Assembly (NCBI RefSeq): GCF_036227325.1
Contig: NZ_CP109467.1
Coordinates: 4,898,001 to 4,962,000, forward strand
Direction of reading: 5' to 3'
Source: Streptomyces sp. NBC_01465
GTDB lineage: Bacteria; Actinomycetota; Actinomycetes; Streptomycetales; Streptomycetaceae
DNA length: 64,000 nt
Each line of letters starts with the position of its first letter. The first letter of the stretch is position 1. Position numbers and translations under genes: made by a program. Below are positions 1 through 7,575 of this stretch, piece after piece. Below the pieces are notes generated by a model. It had not been told where the DNA came from and searched no databases. It worked only from the letters and a program-made list of their open reading frames with translations.

Positions 1-950
1 GCGAAGATCTCCGCCGCCCGCTCGACCGCGAAGGCCCTGTCGAAGAGCACATCGAGCTGTTCCAGGTCCCGGCAGGCCTCGACCCTGGCTCGTACCTCGT
101 CGGACACCTCGAGGCCGCGCTGTTCCAGTACTCGCAGTACCGAGTGACCGCGCTCGGCTTCCCGGCCTTCCTCGCGGCCCTCCTCGCGGCCTTCCTCGCG
201 GCCTTTTTCCCGGCCTTTTTCCAGGCCCTTCTTCATCGCCCGCTCTTCAAGTTTGGCCTTGTACCACATGGCCGACTCGTGCGGGTTCTTCAAGCTCATC
301 GTGGTCATCAGCTGCCTCCAGATGTTCAGGGCGGGCGACCCGGTCAGCCCCGCCTCCACGTACACGGTGAAGACCCTTCGGTCCTCCACCGACAGGAGCC
401 ACAGCGCCGCAGCCAACGGTTCCAGTATGCCCGCCCCGCGCCTGCCCCGACCGTGAACCAGACTGGACAGCACCCACAGGGAGATGTTGTCGTCCGCCTC
501 TTCCAGGCTGTGGATCACCGGAACCGTCGACGGCCCCAGCACATGGGCGCACGTGCGCTGCGTCGGGAAGCCGGGGAAGCCGGTCTCGATGGGGGCCGTT
601 GCCCACTTCTCGGTGGGCTCGCTGTCCGTCACCACGATCAGCACCGCCTCCGCCTCGAACTTCTCCGCGCAGTAGGCCACCGTGAACGGCCACATACGCC
701 GCTTGTCGTCATCCCTCTTGCCCTGTGACTCCACGACCACCACGAACTGGCCCAGTGAGCTGTGCACCAGGAAGAGCGAGTCGGCTCGGCGCTCGATCGG
801 CCGCAGTTCAGTGGCTGTCGGATCCAGCACCTCGACCGACTCCACCACCCCCACTTCCAGACCCAGCAGGTTCTCCATGGCCATCGCCAACAGTTCGGTG
901 TCCTCCTGGAACACCTGATGCAGGCTTTCGTGGTGCGCGCTCACGGACAT
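1..950 (-). CDS. Rpn/PD-(D/E)XK nuclease-like hypothetical protein (C-terminus off window)
   Basis: Reading frame open from an ATG at 950 to the window edge, so at least 316 residues and no stop seen. It resembles the large Streptomyces family of hypothetical proteins related to Rpn/PD-(D/E)XK transposase-like nucleases. An Asp (about 57) followed by an E-x-Q motif (74-76) on a hydrophobic strand fits that fold. Around residues 240-265 there is a charged KGREEG-type repeat encoded by 12-bp tandem repeats, then a short helical domain. Function is inferred from family resemblance only. The gene stands alone and no operon partner is visible. Confidence 0.7.
   Translation of the reverse strand, partial: MSVSAHHESLHQVFQEDTELLAMAMENLLGLEVGVVESVEVLDPTATELRPIERRADSLFLVHSSLGQFVVVVESQGKRDDDKRRMWPFTVAYCAEKFEAEAVLIVVTDSEPTEKWATAPIETGFPGFPTQRTCAHVLGPSTVPVIHSLEEADDNISLWVLSSLVHGRGRRGAGILEPLAAALWLLSVEDRRVFTVYVEAGLTGSPALNIWRQLMTTMSLKNPHESAMWYKAKLEERAMKKGLEKGREKGREEGREEGREEGREAERGHSVLRVLEQRGLEVSDEVRARVEACRDLEQLDVLFDRAFAVERAAEIF
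157..232 (-). repeat. 12-bp tandem repeats inside the Rpn-like gene
   Basis: About six imperfect copies of a 12-bp unit (plus strand GGCCTTCCTCGC). In the minus-strand gene they encode a Lys/Gly/Arg/Glu repeat, probably a charged helix. Copy number could vary by slippage. Confidence 0.8.
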
Positions 951-1041
951 GCCGGGGAACCTAGCCACTGGCAAGTTCCACCGGATCGGAACCGCTGCCA
1001 GGTCACCCGGACAAGTGGGCCATCGATTACGTGTTCGGGGA

Positions 1042-1875
1042 TTAGGCGAAAAGGTGTGCGTGGTCTTTTGCCCACGTGCCGTACGTCGTCGGGGGGCGGC
1101 CCGTCGGGTCCGGTGGGGTGTTGCCCTGGAGGGACTTGCCGCCCGTTGACTGCAGGGCTGAGCGCTGCAGCAGTGCCTCCGCCACCGGGGGTGGGAAGCG
1201 GTGCGTGAGGTGGGCTTTGGCTTCCTCGTGGGTCTGCTCTCTGAAGTGCAGGGGGCGGGACAGGACCTCGGACAGGATCCGTGTCTGGTCTCTGGGGGTG
1301 AGGCGCTCGGGGCCTGTGAGCGTGTACGTCTTGTTCTCGTGGCCCTCTTCCGTGAGGGCTCGGGCCGCCGTGCGGGCCACGTCTCGCGGGTCCACCGGGG
1401 CGTTCGGGGCGTCGCCGTACTGGGCGGACACCGTGTCCGCCGACCGGATTCCCTGCGCCCAGGCCAGCGTGTTCGACATGAACGCCCTCGGTCTGAGTAG
1501 CGTCCAGGTCATTCCTGCTGTGCGCACGGCCTGTTCTATTGCCCGCTGGCGCTGCGTGATGAAGTCGTCTGTCTCGTCGGCCACCACCGCCGCCGACAGT
1601 TTCACTATGTGCGCGACGCCTTCGGCTGCCGCCGCCTCCAGGAACCGTTCGTCGTGCGGTTCTGTGGGGTGGTTCGTTACGAGGAATGCGGCGCGGACTC
1701 CCTGGAGGGCTCGGCGGAGTGACCGCTGGTCGTTGTAGTCCGCTTGTGCCTTCTCGGTGTGGGGCACCGTTGTTCGGTCTGGGTTTCGTGCCATCAGGCG
1801 GGTGGGGTGCTCTGCCGCGAGCTGGGTGGCCACCTCTCGGCCCACCGTTCCCGTGACTCCTGTTATCAGAATCAT
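1042..1875 (-). CDS. NmrA-type NAD(P)-binding reductase-like protein
   Basis: 277 residues, usual for NmrA-like atypical short-chain dehydrogenases. The N-terminus carries the dinucleotide-binding GxxGxxG (residues 6-12). The protein lacks a clear YxxxK catalytic pair, so it may be a redox-sensing or quinone-reductase-like member rather than a classical dehydrogenase. ATG start with GGTGGAGG upstream. Its start lies 1 nt after the stop of the phosphopantetheinyl transferase gene, so the two are probably co-translated. Substrate unknown. Confidence 0.8.
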   Translation of the reverse strand: MILITGVTGTVGREVATQLAAEHPTRLMARNPDRTTVPHTEKAQADYNDQRSLRRALQGVRAAFLVTNHPTEPHDERFLEAAAAEGVAHIVKLSAAVVADETDDFITQRQRAIEQAVRTAGMTWTLLRPRAFMSNTLAWAQGIRSADTVSAQYGDAPNAPVDPRDVARTAARALTEEGHENKTYTLTGPERLTPRDQTRILSEVLSRPLHFREQTHEEAKAHLTHRFPPPVAEALLQRSALQSTGGKSLQGNTPPDPTGRPPTTYGTWAKDHAHLFA

Positions 1876-1876
1876 T

Positions 1877-2677
1877 TCAGCGGGCCTCCACCGCTAGGGC
1901 TGCCGCGTGCGTCTCGCCGACCGCTATGTCGTTGATCGTCCAGCCCTCGGGGGCTGTCGGTTCGTCCGGTGCCGTGCCCAGGTAGTCGAGGGACGGGGCG
2001 CGGCCCAGGCCCGTGCCCAGGCCCTTGAGGTACGCCTCCTTGCGGGTCCAGACCCGGGCGAAGGCCTGGGGGCGGGTTTCGGGGGCGTACGCCTCGAGTT
2101 CGGCTATCTCTTGGGGGTGCAGGGTCTCTACCACCTCGTCCGCCAGGTCCAGGGTCGGGATCTTCTCCACGTCCACGCCGACCGGCGTCCGCGCGAACGC
2201 CAGCAGGCAGAGGCCGTCTCCGTGGGAGAGCGAGAAGTGCAGGGGGTTGCCTCGGACCACCGGGCGGCCGTGCGGTTCCTGGCAGGTGGGGCACGGGAGG
2301 CGGGTCAGATCCAGCGACTCGGGGGGCGTCGACAGGTATGCGCCGAGCAGGAGGCGTAGTGCCGTGTGGCCTGCTCGGTACGTGTCCCGGTCGTCCGTCC
2401 TGCGGAACCTGGCCGCCCTCGTTTTCTCGGCCTCGTCCAGCACGGTCTCCGCCCGTCGGTCCACCACCGGCTGGAACGCCCGCGTGCGCACCAGCCAGAT
2501 CCGGGGCGAGTCGGGCGGCCGCACGGACTGCTCCCAGCCCGGTCGCAGCTCGGTCGGCTGCAGCGTCTCCTTGGCGATCACTTGTGCAGCATAGGCGGGT
2601 GCGTCAATTGCGTTGGGGAGTAAGTCAGTTGGGGTAACGGTGGCCGGGGCGGGCCTTGCGCGGGATGATCCGGGCAT
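1877..2677 (-). CDS. 4'-phosphopantetheinyl transferase (Sfp/AcpS superfamily)
   Basis: 266 residues from the ATG at 2677; a longer open frame upstream looks non-coding (low-complexity). It transfers phosphopantetheine from CoA to a Ser of acyl or peptidyl carrier proteins. Family signatures are visible: FSLSH (148-152), GVDVE (167-171, metal-binding Asp/Glu) and W-x-x-K-E-A-x-x-K (210-218). A CPTC motif lies near 129-132. No polyketide or peptide synthetase gene is in the window, so its carrier-protein partner lies elsewhere. Coupled to the downstream NmrA-like gene. Confidence 0.88.
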   Translation of the reverse strand: MPGSSRARPAPATVTPTDLLPNAIDAPAYAAQVIAKETLQPTELRPGWEQSVRPPDSPRIWLVRTRAFQPVVDRRAETVLDEAEKTRAARFRRTDDRDTYRAGHTALRLLLGAYLSTPPESLDLTRLPCPTCQEPHGRPVVRGNPLHFSLSHGDGLCLLAFARTPVGVDVEKIPTLDLADEVVETLHPQEIAELEAYAPETRPQAFARVWTRKEAYLKGLGTGLGRAPSLDYLGTAPDEPTAPEGWTINDIAVGETHAAALAVEAR

Positions 2678-2904
2678 GGTGATGTCCCTGCCGCCCGTGG
2701 CCTCAGGAAGCCGGCCCCCGACTGCCGGCGGCCCCAGTCCCGTACGCACTGCGCCGTCGCCGCGCCGCCCCTCGAATCCGGCGGGTCCGGGCGATCCGGG
2801 CGGGATTAGCTCCGTTCGGCCCAGTGCGGGCGCGCTCACCAGGACACCCGCGGGGGCCGGCCGCAGGCTGGTCCGGAGACCCGGACCTGAGGAGGCGCGA
2901 CCCC

Positions 2905-3159
2905 ATGACCGCAGCGGGCGGACTTGCCCTGATGATCATCGGCGCCATCCTGAAGTACGCCGTGACCTGGGAACCGAACTGGATCAACCTCAACATCCTC
3001 GGCGCGATCCTGATGTGGGGCGGGGCGGCCGGGATCGTGCTGGGGTTCGTGCTCCAGTACACCCGGCGGAAGCGCATGGACCGGGTGCAGCAGCAGGCGC
3101 AGCAACAGCAGCAGGGCTACGACCCGCGCTACTACCAGGACCCGCCGCCGCCGAGGTAA
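2905..3159 (+). CDS. small two-helix membrane protein (DUF6458-like)
   Basis: 84 residues. Two hydrophobic segments (about 4-24 and 32-52) are followed by an Arg/Lys stop-transfer patch and a Gln-rich, Pro-rich tail. A strong GAGGAGG sits 8-9 nt before the ATG, which decides the start against the longer frame from 2824. Similar small hydrophobic proteins are widespread in Streptomyces; DUF6458 is my recollection, not a search result. It converges on the eCIS operon, its stop being 9 nt from the end of the next gene. Function unknown. Confidence 0.8.
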   Translation: MTAAGGLALMIIGAILKYAVTWEPNWINLNILGAILMWGGAAGIVLGFVLQYTRRKRMDRVQQQAQQQQQGYDPRYYQDPPPPR

Positions 3160-3168
3160 CGCCTCCTC

Positions 3169-4377
3169 TCAGGACGTCGAGCGGCCGAAGTACTCCAGCT
3201 CCGCGATCGCCACCTGCTTCGCCGGGCCCGCCCCGTACGCCGACCGCAGCACCAGCCGCGCCGACACCGCATCGCGCACCCGTACGTCGAGGCGCTGCAC
3301 CCCGCCGTCGTCGATGCGCCGGTGGAAGGTGTGGATCTTGCCGCCGGAGTCGGTGACCACCACGTCGAACTCCTGCGGGCGTGCCTGTGACACCGACTGG
3401 CCCGTACGTGCGGAGGTGCCGGGGGTGATCACCAGGTTCAGCAGGTCCGTGGGCTGGCCGAAGGTCGCTTCCAGGTACTGGCCGGCCGAGTCGCCCGCGT
3501 AACCCGTGCCCCACCAGGTGTTGGAGTAGCTGTCGAAGGCGAGCTTCGCGTCGTGGCCGCCCGAGGAGTGCGAGGCCTTCCAGGCGGTGGGGTGGACGGC
3601 GACGCGCTTGGCGAAGTGGTCCTGTACGGCGCGGGCGGCGGGCGGGCCGCCGAAGATTCCGCCGACCACCGCCGCGACGACCGCCGTCGCCACCAGGGCG
3701 CGTGCAATCCAACGGCCCTTGCCCTGCTGGAGTTTGGGGCGCTGGCCTGCGTACGGGCCCTCGGCGGTGGGGGCGTTCTGCGGCGAGAGCGGGGTGGCGC
3801 AGCTGCGGCAGAAGTGGCGGAGGGGGGCGTTGGGGGTCGCGCAGTGCGGGCAGGGGGTGCCGTGTGCGGGCTGCTGGGGTGTGTGGTGGTCGCGGACCTT
3901 GGGGCGGGCCGCCTCGGGACGGCCGGGGAGCACGCCGCCGGGTGGCTGCGCGGGGTACGGGCCGGAGTCGGGTACGGGGACGAGGAGGGCGCGGGCCGCG
4001 CTCTGGTCGGGAGGAGTGGCGGGTTGGGGGACGGTGTCCGCTTCCACCGGCGGCGTGACGGGCGCGGCAGTCGGTGCCGGTGGTGCGTACGAGGCGTCGG
4101 GCGGGCCGAACGCGCCCGTCGTGGACGGCGCGGGCACCGACGGCGGGGTGGCCTTCACGCCGCCCGGCGGGGTCGCGGTGATGGTCATCGTGCGCGGGTC
4201 GTCGAAGGCGCTGCGCGAGGGCGGGGGCTCCGGCTCCGTACGCGGGGTGGGCGTGATGGCGTCGCCCTGTGCGTCCCAGCGCAGGAACGCGCCGCACGCG
4301 TCGCAGAAGGACTGTCCGGTGATACGGGCCGGGGTGGAGCAGTCGGGGCAGGTCGCGGTGGTCGGGTTGGCGGACAT
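3169..4377 (-). CDS. eCIS-linked membrane protein: zinc ribbons, disordered linker, TM helix, glycan-binding-like domain
   Basis: 402 residues. Order: zinc ribbon with Cys 10, 13, 25, 28; Pro/Ala-rich linker; second CxxC...CxxC ribbon near 180-200; one transmembrane helix about 222-246; then a beta-rich C-terminal domain of about 150 residues like the NADase-type glycan-binding (galactose-binding-like) domain. The topology predicts a cytoplasmic N-terminus and an extracytoplasmic binding domain. It matches my memory of CisA, a membrane protein of the Streptomyces CIS. Last gene of the structural run. The start chosen is ATG 4377; a TTG at 4389 overlaps the upstream stop but leaves no ribosome-site spacing. 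Confidence 0.78.
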   Translation of the reverse strand: MSANPTTATCPDCSTPARITGQSFCDACGAFLRWDAQGDAITPTPRTEPEPPPSRSAFDDPRTMTITATPPGGVKATPPSVPAPSTTGAFGPPDASYAPPAPTAAPVTPPVEADTVPQPATPPDQSAARALLVPVPDSGPYPAQPPGGVLPGRPEAARPKVRDHHTPQQPAHGTPCPHCATPNAPLRHFCRSCATPLSPQNAPTAEGPYAGQRPKLQQGKGRWIARALVATAVVAAVVGGIFGGPPAARAVQDHFAKRVAVHPTAWKASHSSGGHDAKLAFDSYSNTWWGTGYAGDSAGQYLEATFGQPTDLLNLVITPGTSARTGQSVSQARPQEFDVVVTDSGGKIHTFHRRIDDGGVQRLDVRVRDAVSARLVLRSAYGAGPAKQVAIAELEYFGRSTS

Positions 4378-4385
4378 CTCTACGG

Positions 4386-4970
4386 TCAACTTCCTTCAGG
4401 GGCGGGGATGGTGGAGGTCACCTCGGCCGTGAAGGGGAGGTGTGCGGGGCGGGCCGCCGCGACGACGGCGCGCAGCCGGTGGACGTCGACGGTGCTCGGG
4501 TCGCGGACGCGCAGGACGACGCGGAGGCCGGCGCGCGGGGCTCCGGGGAAGGAGCCGAGGGGGCGCGCCGACCAGGTGGAGCCGCCGCTCTCCTCGATCT
4601 CCGGGCGTACGCCGAAGGCCAGTTGGACGGCCGTCGCCAGTCCGCGCCGGGTGCCGCGCAGCCGATGCAGGGAGATCGCGGCGGCGACGGCGTGACGGCG
4701 TACGGGCAGGGGCTCGGTGCCGTCGAGCTCGGTGCCGACCCACTCGGTGAGCCAGTCGAGGAAGTCCTCGGGGGCGAGGGCGGGGGTGAAGTACGCCTCC
4801 AGGCAGTCGAGGACGGTGAAGAGGGGCGCCAGGACGGTGTCCAGGCCGGCGACGAACCGCATGGCGAAGTCGTCGTCGGCGTACACGGCGGGCAGTTGCT
4901 CGCCGAGGGGGTGGGCGGAGAGCAGGCCCGGGACGGTGCCGCGGGAAGAGGCGGGGATCGGCTGGGTCAT
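4386..4970 (-). CDS. eCIS baseplate protein, phage tail protein I (gpI)-like
   Basis: 194 residues. It begins after an N-terminal Ser/Pro stretch with the P2 gpI-like sequence (residues about 25-100: YADDDFAMRF, then FLDWLTEWVG) that forms part of baseplate wedges. Family members follow the baseplate-J gene, as here. The ATG overlaps the stop of the 65-aa gene by ATGA, showing translational coupling. A longer open frame to 5153 is not used because it runs through that gene in another frame. Confidence 0.85.
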   Translation of the reverse strand: MTQPIPASSRGTVPGLLSAHPLGEQLPAVYADDDFAMRFVAGLDTVLAPLFTVLDCLEAYFTPALAPEDFLDWLTEWVGTELDGTEPLPVRRHAVAAAISLHRLRGTRRGLATAVQLAFGVRPEIEESGGSTWSARPLGSFPGAPRAGLRVVLRVRDPSTVDVHRLRAVVAAARPAHLPFTAEVTSTIPAPEGS

Positions 4971-5164
4971 CGGATCACGCTCGGGCGGGTGTGGGTGCTG
5001 TGGTCGGCGGTGCTGTCGGTCGCGCCGTCTCGCCCGGGACATGTGCCGGCGCGGCGCGGCGTCGCGCTCGCTCGGGTGGCGAACAGCGGTGCCTGGGCGC
5101 GGAGTTGGTCGAGCGCGACGTGCCGCTCGGGACGCGGGCCCGCGGCCGCACACAGCGTGCTCAT
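4967..5164 (-). CDS. 65-aa eCIS small protein, unrecognised
   Basis: An open frame of 65 codons fills the gap between the baseplate-J and tail-I genes. Its ATG overlaps the baseplate-J stop (ATGA), and its TGA overlaps the tail-I start (ATGA). About 56 of 65 codons end in G or C, as expected for coding DNA here. The product starts MSTLCAAAGPRPERHVALDQ, has a possible short helix (about 12-30) and then a Thr/Ser/His/Asp-rich tail. It has no transmembrane segment and no domain I know. It could be a small baseplate adaptor or chaperone, or mainly a translation-coupling element. Confidence 0.6.
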   Translation of the reverse strand: MSTLCAAAGPRPERHVALDQLRAQAPLFATRASATPRRAGTCPGRDGATDSTADHSTHTRPSVIR

Positions 5165-7113
5165 CGGGCCTCGATCACGCGGACGCGGTGGTCGAAGGGG
5201 AACAGGAGCGCCGACGGGGACAGTTCTATGCGGTCCGTCGCCTCGCCCCTGCGGCCCGTCAGCGGGTCCGCCGGGTGCAGCAGGACCTCGTCGACCAGCT
5301 CCACCCCCGGCACCCGCTGCAGCGCCGCGAAGATCTCGCCCGCCCTGAGCGGGCGGCCGAAGGGCCAGCCCGTCGAGTGCGCGCCTCCCGTCAGCGGGTC
5401 GAGGTACGCGTACAGCGCGTCCAGCGCCTCCGCCTGGACCTTCTCCGCTCGCGCCGCGCGGAACGAGTGCAGCGTCGCGACCACCGTGACGCCCTGGTAG
5501 TACGGGGGCCCCACCGAGAGTCGCGTGCCCAGCGGGCGGCGGTCGTCCAGGAAGCGGGTGACGCGGTCCAGCAACTCCTCGCCGGGGACCAGCTGTTCGA
5601 AGCGGATCCGGCCGCCCAGGTCCGGTACCGCCTGCGGGACCACCAGGACCCGGACCGCGTTCTCGCCCTGTTCCGCCGCGTCCGCCGCCAGGCATGCGAT
5701 CCGCGCTGTCTCGGGGGCCGCCCTGCGCGCCAGCTCCTCGTAGTCGCGTGCCGTCACCGCCCGCTCCTGCGCGCGCAGCGTGATCGGGGCGCGCGCCTTC
5801 GCCTCCTCCACGCTCTCGCCGTCCACTCCGCCGCGCGCCGCCTCCCGGTTCTCGACGCGGGCGATGTACGGGATCGAGCTCTGGAGGACCTGGATCATCC
5901 CTCGGGCCACATTTCCCCCACGGCCCCCGCCCGTTCCGTACAGCGCCGCCCTGACCGCCGCCCCCTTCGCCGGAACCGCCCCGAACTGGCGCATCGTGCC
6001 GTCGCGCAGCCGCACCGCCGGGCCGAACGCGATCTCGCCCGTCGCCGCGTCCAGCGTGAAGTGCCGGCTGTCAGGACCCGACGACGCGAAGTCCGAGACC
6101 TCCTTCCACTCCTCCCAGCCCTCGCCCGCCGAGACCTGCAGCGACAGCGCGGGCGTCGTCACCACCGGGGCGTGCGCCAGGCGCAGCCGCTGGCCCGGGA
6201 CTCCCTGCGAGTCGCCGAGGGGCTCGTCGCGTACGGAATCGGAGTGCGTGGCCGCCGTTGTCCCGCCGATCGTGAACGCGGACGCGCCCCGCACCGTCGG
6301 CGACGCGCTGTAGAACGGCTGGCCCTTCACGGCCTCCACCACCCGGCAGCGCAGCCACCCCGCGTCCGTGCGGCCCAGGCGCGAGACCGCGTGCCCGGAC
6401 GGGATGTGCAGGACGGCCTCGCCCGGGCGGTTGAGGCCGCCCGTCGAGTCCTCGTCGACCTCGCACTGCGTCCATCCCTCGGCGGTCCACGCCTCCCACA
6501 CCAGCGGCGGCTGGCGCGGGTCGACGCCGACTCCGTCGACGCGGCTGTCCAGGCGCAGTACGGCCGTGCAGCGCGGGACGGCCGCCGTCAGACCGAAGTA
6601 GAGGGTGTCGCCGGGCTGCGGGGCGGCGGAGAAGGCGGGGATGTCGCTGCCCGCGAAGACGTCCTGCGAACGGTCCTCGGGCGCCTGGCCGTTGGGCTGG
6701 CGCAGCACGGCGAGGAGCTCGCAGGGGATGACCGTCAGCGGGTCGGCGGTCGCGAAGACCACCGCCTCCTGCGTCTCGGTGCGGCCGGTGGCGACCTCCG
6801 TACCGGCAGGCAGGACCACCGGTTCGGGCTGCGGCGCGGAGAGCCAGAACGTGACGTCGGCGCGGGCGGCCGCGGGCGGGAACAGGGTGATGCCGAGCAG
6901 GTCGAGGAAGGCCAGCTGGTTCTTCTCCGGCACCCGGTTGAGGCGGTAGACGATCTGGTCGGCCATGTGCGCGACGGCCTCGATGAGGGTGACGCCCGGG
7001 TCGGAGACGTTGTGGTCGCTCCACTCGGGGCAGGCCTGCTGGACGTAGCGCTTGGCGTCGTCGACGAACTGCTGAAAGCGGCGGTCGTCGAGATGGGGTG
7101 CGGGAAGGGCCAT
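5161..7113 (-). CDS. eCIS baseplate assembly protein, baseplate J (gp6)-like
   Basis: 650 residues from ATG 7113. Long wedge protein of contractile tails; the N-terminus (…QIVYRLNRVPEK…) and the C-terminal J-like segment with LSVGPPYYQGV are typical of putative baseplate assembly proteins. It would link the central hub to the sheath baseplate. The TGA of the upstream gp25-like gene overlaps this ATG by one base (TGATG). Downstream it overlaps the 65-aa gene by ATGA. A longer frame to 7554 is a shadow of the gp25-like gene. Confidence 0.93.
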   Translation of the reverse strand: MALPAPHLDDRRFQQFVDDAKRYVQQACPEWSDHNVSDPGVTLIEAVAHMADQIVYRLNRVPEKNQLAFLDLLGITLFPPAAARADVTFWLSAPQPEPVVLPAGTEVATGRTETQEAVVFATADPLTVIPCELLAVLRQPNGQAPEDRSQDVFAGSDIPAFSAAPQPGDTLYFGLTAAVPRCTAVLRLDSRVDGVGVDPRQPPLVWEAWTAEGWTQCEVDEDSTGGLNRPGEAVLHIPSGHAVSRLGRTDAGWLRCRVVEAVKGQPFYSASPTVRGASAFTIGGTTAATHSDSVRDEPLGDSQGVPGQRLRLAHAPVVTTPALSLQVSAGEGWEEWKEVSDFASSGPDSRHFTLDAATGEIAFGPAVRLRDGTMRQFGAVPAKGAAVRAALYGTGGGRGGNVARGMIQVLQSSIPYIARVENREAARGGVDGESVEEAKARAPITLRAQERAVTARDYEELARRAAPETARIACLAADAAEQGENAVRVLVVPQAVPDLGGRIRFEQLVPGEELLDRVTRFLDDRRPLGTRLSVGPPYYQGVTVVATLHSFRAARAEKVQAEALDALYAYLDPLTGGAHSTGWPFGRPLRAGEIFAALQRVPGVELVDEVLLHPADPLTGRRGEATDRIELSPSALLFPFDHRVRVIEAR

Positions 7114-7544
7114 CACAGGCTGCTTTCGGTCTCCGCCGGGCCGGGGGCGGCCTCGGAGGGGATGACGTAGAAGGGGAAGACGAGGTTGCGGGGGTTGTTG
7201 GTGCCGCGCACGGAGTAGCGGACGTCGATGTGCAGGACGGTCGGTTCGTCGGGCGCGGGCGTGACGGTCACCTCGTCCACCTCGATACGGGGCTCCCAGC
7301 GGTCCAGCGAGGTGCGGACCTCGTGGCGGATGCGGCCCGCGGTCGCGTCGTTGGCCGGCGCGAACACCAAGTCGTGGACGGCGCAGCCGAATTCGGGCCG
7401 CATGGGGCGCTCGCCCGGCGCGGTCGCCAGGACCAGGCGCATCGACTCCTCGATCTCCCGGTCGCGCCGCGACAGCGCGATCGCGCCGCCCGGGTCGGTG
7501 CGCATCGGGAAGGACCAGCCGGCCCCGACGAAGTGCTCGCTCAT
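7113..7544 (-). CDS. eCIS baseplate protein, GPW/gp25 family
   Basis: 143 residues, the usual size for gp25-like proteins of T4, R-type pyocins and contractile injection systems. The IRHEV segment followed by LDRWEPRIEVDEV fits the family core. It is a small wedge protein that seeds sheath assembly at the baseplate. Placed between the VgrG-like and baseplate-J genes, the usual order. ATG start with a GAGTTGATGAGAG leader; 31 nt after the VgrG-like stop. Confidence 0.93.
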   Translation of the reverse strand: MSEHFVGAGWSFPMRTDPGGAIALSRRDREIEESMRLVLATAPGERPMRPEFGCAVHDLVFAPANDATAGRIRHEVRTSLDRWEPRIEVDEVTVTPAPDEPTVLHIDVRYSVRGTNNPRNLVFPFYVIPSEAAPGPAETESSL

Positions 7545-7575
7545 CTCTCATCAACTCCTGTACGGGGACGGCCTG

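Noticed and set aside
1877..2677. Marker of a secondary-metabolite cluster
   Set aside because: The phosphopantetheinyl transferase is isolated; no synthase, synthetase or carrier gene is in the window.
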